From assembly GCA_036874045.1 (NCBI GenBank), contig CM072343.1:5910001-5974000 (forward strand): a stretch of 64,000 bases of DNA, given 5' to 3'. Under the pieces are notes generated by a model that was given only the letters and a program-made list of their open reading frames with translations, was not told the origin of the DNA and did no database searches. Positions within the stretch are counted from its first letter, which is position 1, and every line of letters starts with the position of its first letter. Made by a program: the position numbers and the translations under genes. Source of the stretch: Cymodocea nodosa. Its lineage: Eukaryota; Streptophyta; Magnoliopsida; Alismatales; Cymodoceaceae. Below are positions 37,013 to 46,553 of this stretch, piece after piece.

Positions 37013-38559
37013 TGTTGAGTATTTTGTTTTGATGATGTGTGCTAAATGAAAATAATCATATTTGCTCAATTACTATTGCTTGTGAAAAGAAATTAAAATC
37101 ATCAATTAATATAGAAAAAGTTTACTCATATAAATACTTGTCTGTATTGAATCTGAAATTATACTAAGTTAATAACTAGTCGTTTCGTTGCATTAATTTC
37201 TCATTTAACTAAACGTTAAGTTAACGTGTGTTTTTATTGAAAAGCATGATATATTTTAAAGTTATATTTTCGGTATCATGTATAGTGCATGTTTAGACAA
37301 CTCATTAAGTTAGAGTGTTATTTGTATAGAGGTTACGTGAGAACACATTAAGTTAGAGGCTTAAAGGTTAAAATAGGTTACGTGAGAACTCATTAAGTTA
37401 GTGAGTAAAAGAAGAGACGAACTCGTTAAGTTAGTGTTATACACGTGGTGAAATTATAAGTTACGAATGTTATATTGTATCACGTGAGGTGCACATGTTT
37501 AACTCGTTAAGTTAACATAACTAAATGCGTTGAGTTGCTATTGAACATTAAGGCAATGCATTAGTTTAGCATTATAAACTTAAGTTGTTTTCTTTTGCAC
37601 GTGGTAAAATTCTTATTATAAAAACATTTATTTATTACTAGTTCGTTGAGTTATCATAACATAACGAAGATGGTTCGTTGAGTTAGTATAACACCATGTA
37701 GCTACAGTACTAGTCATGTGTATTGGCACATGAGGAACTCGTTAAGTTAGAAACGTTAAGTTATATATATACTTGTGTTACTCGTTTAGTTAACATTAAA
37801 GTAATGACTTCTTATTACACTAATGAAAAATTTTTGGACGAGAAAGTTTATTTTGTAGGAAATTTTTCAGAGATCTAGGATTGTTGATTAAAGAAAATTT
37901 GAAATGTAAACGTGGGTAAGAACGTGTGTATTTCGATGAAGGAAAAAGAAAAGATGTGAAGAAGTGGAAAACTAGTAATGATTAAACGTGGAAGATATGC
38001 ATGAAATGAAGATACAATATAAAAGGCATTGAATTCTTGTTGATCAAATTATCCCTACACATCAAACGAAAAATCTTTTCAGGGATCAAAAACACCTTTT
38101 CGGGGAAAATCTCTCAGATGGAAGAAAATTCAATGAAGCATAACAAGGTAAGATTTATGTCACTGAAGATTTAAAGTATTAGAAGAAAGCAAATTTAGTG
38201 AAGCATAAAAAGACAAGATATTCGTCATTAAAGAATTGTTGAAGAAGAAAGAGAAGAAGAAGAAAGAGAAGAAGAAGAAGAAGAAAGATCTCAAACAGGG
38301 AGAAATGTTTTAAATTTTGCAAATTAGTTTTCTCTGTTTGTAGTTATGAAATTGTTTAGATGATGCATGATATCGAGATATAATTGCATCTACAATTTCT
38401 GAGGAGAATTGAATTGTATATTGTAATTGAAACCTTGAATAAAAATGATTTTATGAAAACAATGTCTCGACTTGTTTTTGAGTTTTAAAGTTTCAATTAT
38501 ATTTGAAAATATTGAAAAATATAATTCACCCCCCTCTTGTGTAGCCATACGATCCTACA
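37013..38559 (+). repeat. 3' LTR of element A
   Basis: 1547 bp, TGTTGAGTAT...GATCCTACA, followed by the TSD TCATC. U3 has the CGTTRAGTTA/G-box array; TATAAAA at 38018; a (GAA)n-rich stretch near 38240-38290; the end CCCCCCTCTTGTGTAGCC is typical of SIRE-like LTRs. Confidence 0.92.
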
Positions 38560-38564
38560 TCATC
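38560..38564. repeat. Target-site duplication of element A (right copy)
   Basis: TCATC, same as 27321-27325. Confidence 0.85.
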
Positions 38565-39010
38565 AAAATTTCCTACATTTTCTATTTCTGTATGTTTAGA
38601 ATGAAAAAGTGTATAATATTAACGGTTAAATGATGGTTAATTGTAGAATATTTAGCTTATCATATGAGAATTAAGCTATTATGTTATAAATGCACTATTA
38701 TATGCTTTAATGAAAAATTTTGAAATAATTTCAAGGAATTAGCATTAATTAAGTACATTTTTAAACTATCGGTAAGTTATAAGCTTTGAAATTCTTAAGT
38801 ATCCAAATTTTCTATTATTTTGGAGAGTTATATTGCATGTACTAGATAGTTATGTTTTAAATACTTAAAGAATATTTTATTATTTCCTAGAGTACACTTG
38901 TTGTAACCATAATGCATGACTTAAGTGAATGTTTTGTAAATTATTTGTTAACTATCCGAAATGCATTTGAGCATCGGATAGTTAGGTTTGTAAGTATCCG
39001 AAATATTTGA

Positions 39011-39240
39011 ACTTGTTAAGTTAGAATTATGCACGTGTTGAAATTAAATGCTCTAGTATATCACGTGAATTGCATATGTATAACTCATTAAGTTAGCATA
39101 ACTATATGCATTGAGTTAATTGAATATACACTAAGGTAACACATTGTGTTAGTAAGCTTACAAGTTATTTCTTTATTGCACGTGTTTTATAGTTAAATCA
39201 ACGAAGTAAGTCCGTTGAGTTATCTGTAACTTCATGGACC
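39011..39240 (+). promoter_or_regulatory. U3 module shared between gypsy LTR D and copia LTR A
   Basis: Shows in order ACTTGTTAAGTTAG, GCACGTGTTGAAATTA, ATCACGTGAATTGCATATG, AACTCATTAAGTTAGCATAA, ATGCATTGAGTT, ACTAAGGTAACACATT, GCACGTG and CCGTTGAGTTA. The same order is found at 27732-28018 in the copia LTR. Confidence 0.75.
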
Positions 39241-39417
39241 ATTTATTTTCTAATATGCCACTATAGCAGTTGCAGAAACAGGAAATTCGAAGGAAAACCA
39301 CAATTTCACGTGTCACGTAGGAATTCACTCGTGGAATGAAAAAAAAATCACCATCGTTGATATGAATGAACGAAATCCAACTGATCATCTAAGCAGAAGC
39401 AAATACTATAGAAAGAA

Positions 39418-39425
39418 ATATAAAA
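39418..39425 (+). promoter_or_regulatory. TATA box of gypsy LTR D
   Basis: ATATAAAAG upstream of a purine-rich leader; conserved (reversed) in X at about 46085 and in the E LTR part near 48830. Confidence 0.6.
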
Positions 39426-39476
39426 GAAGAGGAGAAAGATGAAGAAAAAGTGTGTGTGCAGAGGTGGAGAACCGCA

Positions 39477-39665
39477 CTAACTACAAGAAGCGTCAGAAGT
39501 TCCCTGAAGCTCCACACCACCACCAAAATCACCAATCATTGGAGGTCTGTAAGAATACTTTCCTGATGTCGGGTCAATTCCAAGCCAAACATGGTGATTG
39601 ACAACCACTATGAGAAGTGATCGCGTCGCAGGAAGGGAAGTCATTTTCACCAAACACCAACTCAT
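39477..39665 (-). other. Conserved antisense 62-codon ORF in gypsy LTR D
   Basis: MSWCLVKMTSLPATRSLLIV, then WLGIDPTSGKYSYRPPMIGD, GGGVELQGTSD. Open also in X (45847-46035) and the E LTR part (48600-48791). Runs opposite to LTR transcription. No family recognised; coding status unproven. Confidence 0.4.
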
Positions 39666-40599
39666 ATCTCAAGAGATCATAAAGCTTCTAGCCATGGTTT
39701 CAGGTTGATGCCAGTATGCTAAAGAGGAAATCATCTTACGATTCTTGATTCGCGATTCTATAGGGAGAGGAGGCAAGATTGTAAGTGATTAAGTTTTCAG
39801 TGGTGTAATCGTGTCGTATGTAGTGATAGAAGTTTTTACTATCGATAGAGATTTTTACATTTCACCTTTCATTCATCTTCAGGAACATATCGAAACAAAA
39901 ATACCAAAAACAACCAATTATCTGTGTTTACATTTAGTATTAAAGTGTTGTATTGTTTGTTTTGTATCATGATTAATATTATCATTATCAATATTTTGAA
40001 TATTTTATGTTTGTTTGATTCAGAAAATAGAAAATAGTTTTACAGTTTACTGAAATTGAATTGTTCCAGATACTTAAAGATTTTAATAGTTACTATTTGA
40101 AATATCTGAATGTTAGTGTTAGTTAATGATAAATCTAATATTAACTAACATTAAAGAGCTTAATTGATGTTATTTACATTCTTTGGAACCGCCCAATGAT
40201 TGGCTGAATTTCTTTGTAAATAGTAGTATTTAACTAGAAAGGTAGGTTTGTGGAGTTAACTTAAGTTCACGAGGTTAGTCCGTTGAGTTAACTATAACTC
40301 TACGAACTAAGTCCGTTGTGTTAACTGTAACTCAACGGAGTGCTTGACTGAACAAATATAAACTCCAATATAAAAATCGGAACAATACACAATTCTTACT
40401 CAATATTTATGGGATCGACCTGTACTTACACACAAATACAATATACACTGTGCACTTGTAATTAAAAATAGAAATTAGAGTTTAATATCTAATTTGTGTG
40501 AAAGGTTGTTTGTTTACTTCTAAAAGTAATTATTGATATAAGCATAAAAACAAATTAAACAAGTTTATAATTTAACTTTTCACAATAATACAAGTTTTC

Positions 40600-40617
40600 T
40601 AGCGTCATTGCTAGGGA
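40600..40617 (+). other. Decayed tRNA-Asp primer-binding site of D
   Basis: TAGCGTCATTGCTAGGGA, against TGGCGCCGTTGCCGGGGA of Athila/Tat elements. All five differences are C-to-T or G-to-A. Confidence 0.7.
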
Positions 40618-40696
40618 TTGAGAAGCTAAGCAACTATGAGTGCTGCTTTGTTTTAATAGTAGAGAGAGTGTTGTGTTTTATTTTATAATTGAAAAT

Positions 40697-41272
40697 ATGG
40701 CATATGCTTATGCTCAAAGATTTCTAAAACCTGTAGTTAGCATATGTGAATTTTGCAATTTGGAAGGTCATGACATCTCTGATTGTTTGAAATTGAGACG
40801 ATTGTAGATGGTTAGATCACATGAACAACAAATGAATTATATTCAATATAATAGAGTTTAGTATGAGAATCCTATAGTTTACCCAACTAATGGTCAGTTT
40901 AGAATGTGTAATATGTTGAGAGACAAGGAAGTTTAGGATAGGTATGATAGATTAGAGCATAGCTTAGACCAAAACATAGACAAATTGGAATAATACATGT
41001 GTCAGTAACAAGAAGTCAACCAATTAAACTATAGGGAAGAATATATAGAACCTAAAATTGATATCATATATGAAACTGAAAAAACCATAATGAAAATTGA
41101 TCAAAAATTGAATGCAATGAGATTAGATGACTTGGAAAGAAAACTAAAAGCATTGGACAAATTTATAATGAAATTACAAGTTATGCAGTAGGAAAACAAA
41201 AATGAAAACTTTAATGTTATAGATTTGCTTAATTTGCAAGATATACAAACAAAAGAAAGTACCAATTCAATC
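40697..41272 (+). pseudogene. gag-like ORF of gypsy half-element D
   Basis: Starts MAYAYAQRFLKPVVSICEFC with a CX2CX4HX4C knuckle (CEFCNLEGHDISDC) only about 18 residues from the Met, followed by a helical region (RKLKALDKFIMKLQVM). Same layout as E, where it is open longer. The large capsid domain expected before the knuckle is missing. Stops are at Gln or Trp codons. Similarity to E ends near 41272. Confidence 0.7.
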
Positions 41273-41750
41273 CAAGGGCCAAGATTCCTCCTATCTTGAT
41301 TTGCTTTATTTTTCTTATTCTTCAACCTATAAAACTCAAACAAATACATTAAAACACTCAAGAAATAAGATAAGATATATTCCTAAACATGGATACTTCA
41401 AAAGGGCCAAAAATCACATTTTTCATTGAATTCCAGAAATACCCATGTACTTATTTAAATAATTAATCCTAAGTGCTAAAGTAAATTTAATCTACTTAAT
41501 AAAATGAAATTGTGTTGCCACCAAGATGTAAATGTGTTTACATGAAATGCTAAATAACAAATAGAGTCTCATTTATGCATTACTTTCTTCATTTAAGCCC
41601 ATAACTACATTATTTGCTTAAAATGCATTATAACTTAAATCTTCATTAAACACTTATGAGTATATAGCTTTAAGCACATAAAATGCATCAATTAACTATA
41701 TAAAATATGCATAAATTATGGCTCTACAAGAATCCAAAATCATAATATCA
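41273..41750. other. Junction region between half-elements D and E
   Basis: No recognisable protein. D (plus) ends on the left and E (minus) protease begins on the right. RT, integrase and the 3' LTRs of both are absent. Confidence 0.5.
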
Positions 41751-42110
41751 ATGGGATATATGAAGTTGTTGATTTTAATTAAGCATCCTCTATTTTTCCT
41801 CTAGGGTATCTTATACTTTTATCTGCTAATTAAATGAATCCTAGTAGGGATTAAGCCTTCTAATTCTAAGGATGCAAATATATCATTTGACATAACATTT
41901 ATACCTGCACCTAGGTCTATTAAGGTTCTTTCTAGAATGGTACTTCCTATGGTGCATGATATAACAGAGATTCCGAGATCAGATAACTTTTTAGGAATTT
42001 GTGGTAGAAATAGTGAACTACTTTGCTCAGCTAAAAGACTTTCTTTAAAACTTTTCGCTCTCTTTTCTTAGTACACCAATCCTTAAGAAATTTTGCACAA
42101 TGTGGCATTT
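41750..42110 (-). pseudogene. Retropepsin domain of gypsy half-element E
   Basis: IPKKLSDLGISVISCTIGST, then LERTLIDLGAGINVMSNDIF and LELEGLIPTRI. This is the Athila/Tat protease pattern IP.KL.DPGSF.IPC.IG...F..AL.DLGASIN(L/V)MP. The active-site Asp-Leu-Gly is kept, the following Ser is Gly. No RT follows. Confidence 0.8.
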
Positions 42111-42539
42111 TCTACAATAAGTCTAACAAATTAAAGTTAACTTGTACTTTTTCAAATATTTTTCTAATTTTTTCTTATTTTTCAGGAAATGTTTGTTGAA
42201 TCTTTCAAGATAGGGTGCTAATGATTGTGATTTACAAGATTCTTTTTCTTTCATTTGATCACTTTTAATCTAATTTTCAGATTCAGATTTTTCTTCATTA
42301 ATTTGTATGTTTTTAGATATTACATTTTCATTTTGAATTTTGTTCTTATCCACTTTCATATTACTTTCTCTTTGAATTCTTGGTGGTATGTTAGTTCCAG
42401 ATATTAATGTTATACATACATCTTCTAGATTTTTATTATTTTCATGATGCTCTTGTATTTCATTTTCATGATTATGATCTTCAATTGTTTTTAGTTTTAA
42501 ATTACATTCTTTAAATTCTATTGCATTGGTATTTTCTTT

Positions 42540-43124
42540 TGTCTATTTGTCTTGCAAATTATGCAAATTTGTAACATTAAAGTTTTCATTTGTGTTTTCC
42601 TATTGCATAACTTGTAATTTCATTGTAAATTCATCCAATGCTTTTAGCTTTCTTTCAAGATCATTTAATCTCATTGCATTCAATTTTTGATCAATTTTCA
42701 TTATGGTCTTTTTAGTTTCTTATATGATATCAATTTTAGGTTTTGAATATTCTTCCCTATAATTTAATTGGTTGACTTCTTGTTGCTAATGCATGTATTG
42801 TTCCAATTTGTCCATGTTTCGCTCTAAGCTACGCTCTAGTTTGTCATACCTATCCCGAACTTCTTTGTCTCTCAACATATTACATGTTCTAAGCTGACCA
42901 TTAGTTGGGTAAACTATAGGATTCTCGTACTCAATTCTATTATATTGAATATAATTCATTTGTTGTTCATGTGACCAAACCATCTGCAATCGTCTTAGTT
43001 TCAAACAATCAGAGATGTCATGACCTTCAAAATTGCAGAATTCACATATGCTAACTACAAGTTTCAGAAGTCTTTGAGTATAAGTATATGCCATATTCTC
43101 AATTATAAAATAAACAAACAACAC
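42540..43124 (-). pseudogene. gag-like ORF of gypsy half-element E
   Basis: 112 codons open at 42786-43124. The likely Met at 43094 starts MAYTYTQRLLKLVVSICEFC, giving the CCHC knuckle CEFCNFEGHDISDC, then QQMNYIQYNRIEYENPIVYP and RYDKLERSLERNMDKLEQYM (helical). The frame goes on after a stop toward the protease. Shares with D the early knuckle and absence of the capsid domain, so both descend from a deletion derivative. Confidence 0.75.
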
Positions 43125-43174
43125 TCCTTCTGCTATTAAAACAAAACAACACTTACAGTTGCTTAGCTTCTCAA

Positions 43175-43192
43175 TCCTCAGTAATGGTGCTA
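43175..43192 (-). other. Decayed tRNA-Asp primer-binding site of E
   Basis: Minus strand TAGCACCATTACTGAGGA: six differences from the family site, all transitions. Two more similar sites lie within the next 90 bp of the LTR end (near 43245 and 43275). Confidence 0.65.
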
Positions 43193-43199
43193 GAAAACT

Positions 43200-44054
43200 T
43201 GTTTGGTTGTTAAGTTAAATCAGAAACTTGTTTATTCAGCGGCACTAGAGAACTTGATTAAGTCCCTGGTCACGACGCTAGAAAACTTGTTTGATTTTGC
43301 TTATATTAATAAATTCTTTTAGAAGTAAATAAACAACCTTTCACACAATTTAGATACTGAATCCAATTTGTATTTTAACTGCAAGTTCATAGTGTATATT
43401 GTATTTGTGTACAAGTACAGGTCGATCCCACAGAGATTGAGTAAGAATTGTGTATCGTCTCGATTTTTATATTGGAGTTTTTATGTATTTAGTTAAGCAC
43501 TTCGTTGAGTTACAATTAACACAATGTAGTTAATGGAGTTATAGTTAATTCAACGGACTAACCTCATGGACTTAAGTTAACTCTACGAGCCTACCTTTTC
43601 AGTTAAATACTACTATTTATAGAGGAATTCGGCCAACCATTGGGCGGTTCCATAGAATGTAAATAACATCAATTAAGCTCTTTAATGTTAGTTAATATTA
43701 GATTTGTCATTAAGCAACACTAACATTCAGATATTTCAAACAGTAACCATTAAAATCTTTTAGTATCTGGAACGAATCAATTTCAGTAAACAATAAACTA
43801 TTTTCTATTTTCTAAATCAAACAAACATAAAACATTCACAATATTGACAATGATAACATTAATCACGATGCAAAACAAACAATACAACACTTTAATACTA
43901 AATGTAAACATAGATAATTTGTTGTTTATGGTATTTTTGTTTTGATATGTTTCTGAAGATGAGGGAAAGGTGAAATGTAAAAATTCTCTATTGATAGTAA
44001 AAACTTTCATCACTACATGCGATGTGATTACACTACTAAAAAATTAATCACTTA
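43200..44054 (-). repeat. 5' LTR of E, first part (internal side)
   Basis: Reverse complement of D's R/U5 part, ending AATCACTTA at 44054, where a copia LTR head begins. It continues after the inserts at 48479/48484. Confidence 0.8.
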
Positions 44055-45728
44055 TGTTGACTATTTTGTTTTGATGATATGTGATAAATGGATGTTTTAT
44101 GTTGTGAAAAGTTAAATCAGAAAACTTGTATTGGTTTGTCTTTATGCCTTTATCAATGATTACTTTTAAAAGTAAACAAACTACCTTTCACACAAATTAG
44201 ATATTAATTCCAATTTGTATTTTAACTGCAAGTGCATAGTATATATTGTATTTGTGTGCAAGTATAGGTCGATCCCACAAAGATTGAGTAAGAATTGTGT
44301 ACTGTTTCGATTTTTGTATTGGAGTTTATGTGTTCAATTAAGCACTCCATTGAGTTATAGTTAACATAACAGACTAAGTTCGTTGAGTTATGACTAACTC
44401 AATGGACTTAAGTTAACTTCACGAGTCTAATTTTTCCAATTGAATATTGTTAATTACATAGGAATTTGGCCAACCATTGGGTGGTTCCATAGATTGTAAA
44501 TAACATCAATTAAGCTCTTTAATGTTAGTTAACATTAGATTTATCATTAAGCAACACTAACATTCAGATATTTCAAACAGTAACCATTAAAATCTTTAAG
44601 TATCTGGAACGAATCAATTTCAGTAAACAATAAACTATTTTCTATTTTCTAAATCAAACAAACATAAAACATTCACAATATTGACAATGATAACATTAAT
44701 CACGATGCAAAACAAACAATACAACACTTTAATACTAAATGTAAACATAGATAATTTGTTGTTTATGGTATTTTTGTTTTGATATGTTCCTGAAGATGAG
44801 GGAAAGGTGAAATGTAAAAATTCTCTATTGATAGTAAAAACTTTCATCACTACATGCGATGTGATTACACTACTAAAAAATTAATCACTTATGTTGACTA
44901 TTTTGTTTTGATGATATGTGATAAACGGATGTTTTATGTTGTGAAAAGTTAAGTCAGAAAACTTGTATTGGTTTGTCTTTATGCCTTTATCAATGATTAC
45001 TTTTAGAAGTAAACAAACTACCTTTCACACAAATTAGATATTAATTCCAATTTGTATTTTAACTGCAAGTGCATAGTATATATTGTATTTGTGTGCAAGT
45101 ATAGGTCGATCCCACAAAGATTGAGTAAGAATTGTGTACTGTTTCGATTTTTGTATTGGAGTTTATGTGTTCAATTAAGCACTCCATTGAGTTATAGTTA
45201 ACACAACAGACTAAGTTCGTTGAGTTATGGCTAACTTAATGGACTTAAGTTAACTTCACGAGTCTAATTTTTCCAATTGAATATTGTTAATTACATAGGA
45301 ATTTGGCCAACCATTGGGTGGTTCCATAGATTGTAAATAACATCAATTAAGCTCTTTAATGTTAGTTAACATTAGATTTATCATTAAGCAACACTAACAT
45401 TCAGATATTTCAAATAGTAACCATTAAAATCTTTAAGTATCTGGAACGAATCAATTTTAGTAAACTATAAAACTATTTTCTATTTTCTGAATCAAACAAA
45501 CATAAAACATTCACAATACTGACAATGATAACATTAATCACGATACAAAACAAACAATACAACACTTTAAAACTAAAAGTAAACACAGATAATTTGTTGT
45601 TTTTTTGGTATTTTTATTTTTATATGTTCTTGAAGATGAATGAAAGGTGAAATGTAAAAATCTCTATCGACAATAAAAACTTCTGTCACTACATGCAATG
45701 CGATTACACTACTGAAAACTTAATCACT
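44055..45728. repeat. 837-bp tandem duplication, two copies
   Basis: 44055-44891 and 44892-45728. Each unit is a 38-bp copia LTR head (TGTTGACTATTTTG...) followed by the first about 799 bp of the reversed gypsy LTR up to AATCACTTA. The copies are nearly identical; the 71-codon open frames in the E LTR part (43798-44013) and in the first unit (44635-44850) differ by one residue. Confidence 0.85.
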
Positions 45729-45846
45729 TACAATCCTACCTCCTCTCCCTTTAGAATCGCGAATCCAGAATTGTAAGATGATTTCCTCTTCAGCATACTA
45801 GCATCAACCCGAAACCAAGGCTAGAAGCTTTACGATCTCTTGAGAT

Positions 45847-46035
45847 ATGAGTCAATGCTTTGTGAAAATGACTTCCTTTCCTGCGACGCGATCACTCCTC
45901 ACAGTGGTTGTCAAGCACCGTGTTTGGCTCGGAATCGACCTGGCATCAGGAAAGTATCCTCATAGACCTCCGATGGTTGGTGATTATGGTGGTGGTGTGG
46001 AGCTTCAAGGAACTTTTGACATTTCCTACAGTTAG
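45847..46035 (+). other. Conserved antisense ORF in LTR X
   Basis: 62 codons, MSQCFVKMTSFPATRSLLTV; counterpart of the minus-strand ORF in D (39477-39665). Confidence 0.4.
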
Positions 46036-46250
46036 CGCGGTCCTCCACCTCTACACACACACACTTCTTCATCTTTCTCCTCTTCTTTTATATTTCTTTC
46101 AATAGTAACTACTTCTGCTTAGATGATCGTTTGGATTTCCTTCATTCATATCAACGATGGTGATTTCTCCTTCCTTCCACGAGTGAATTCCTATGTGATA
46201 CGTGCAATCGTGGTTTTCCTTCGTATTGTATCTTCTTGTAACTCTTCATT

Positions 46251-46553
46251 TTAGTTGAACAGTTATCCTTTAAGTCTTGTAAAATCTCGAACACTTATCT
46301 ATAACTCTTCGAGTTTTTGTACCTACGAAACACGTGATTGAACATAGAAAACTTACCTGTTCGTTAGCCATTTTATAAAACTCGAACAGTTATCTATCTA
46401 TGCGTATAAAAACTTGAACAGTTATCTATCCATGCGTATAAAAACTCGAATAGTTATCTAACTCTTCGATTTTCATTACCAAACGCACATGGAAAACACG
46501 TAACAACTTAAAACATTAAAAACACATGTGCAAATAACTTAACTATACGAGTT
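46251..46553 (-). promoter_or_regulatory. U3 module shared between gypsy LTR X and copia LTR F
   Basis: Very close to 24922-25192: both read TAAGTCTTGTAAAA, CACTTATCT.TAACT, TTGTACCTAC, AACACGTGA, CGCACATGGAAAACACGTAA and TTAACTATACGAGTTT in order. X has one extra internal repeat of GAACAGTTATCTATC. Confidence 0.85.

Larger units (their letters stand above)
27326..38559 (+). mobile_element. Element A: SIRE-like Ty1/copia element, 11.2 kb, with post-pol ORF
   Basis: Order: truncated 5' LTR, gag, protease, integrase, RT, RNase H, 1.5-kb spacer, accessory ORF, polypurine tract, 3' LTR. The 5-bp TSD TCATC flanks it. The two LTRs differ by about 5 % in the first 215 bp compared by eye, younger than F (about 13 %). 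The element is defective: the 5' LTR end, the primer-binding site and the start of gag are deleted (junction near 28415-28433), and gag and pol carry several stops. Inserted in the accessory ORF of element F, opposite orientation. Confidence 0.9.
38593..40592 (+). repeat. LTR of gypsy half-element D (Athila/Tat-like)
   Basis: 2000 bp, TGTTTAGAATG...CACAATAATACA. Internal landmarks: U3 with GGATAGTTA and AAGTATCCGAAATAT motifs, a module shared with the copia A LTR (39011-39240), TATA box at 39418, a GC-richer R/U5 with a conserved antisense ORF, and a final part GGGATCGACCTGTACTTAC...GTGCACTTG typical of Athila/Tat LTR ends. Ends are fixed by comparison with solo LTR X, which has a TSD. Confidence 0.85.

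Noticed and set aside
43798-44850. Two nearly identical 71-codon minus-strand ORFs
   Set aside because: They are copies of the same LTR segment (E LTR part and tandem unit); the frame is not kept open in D, and the ORF has no domain.
44055-45728. Satellite DNA array
   Set aside because: Only two full units, and each is explained as copia LTR head plus gypsy LTR segment, i.e. recombination between nested LTRs.
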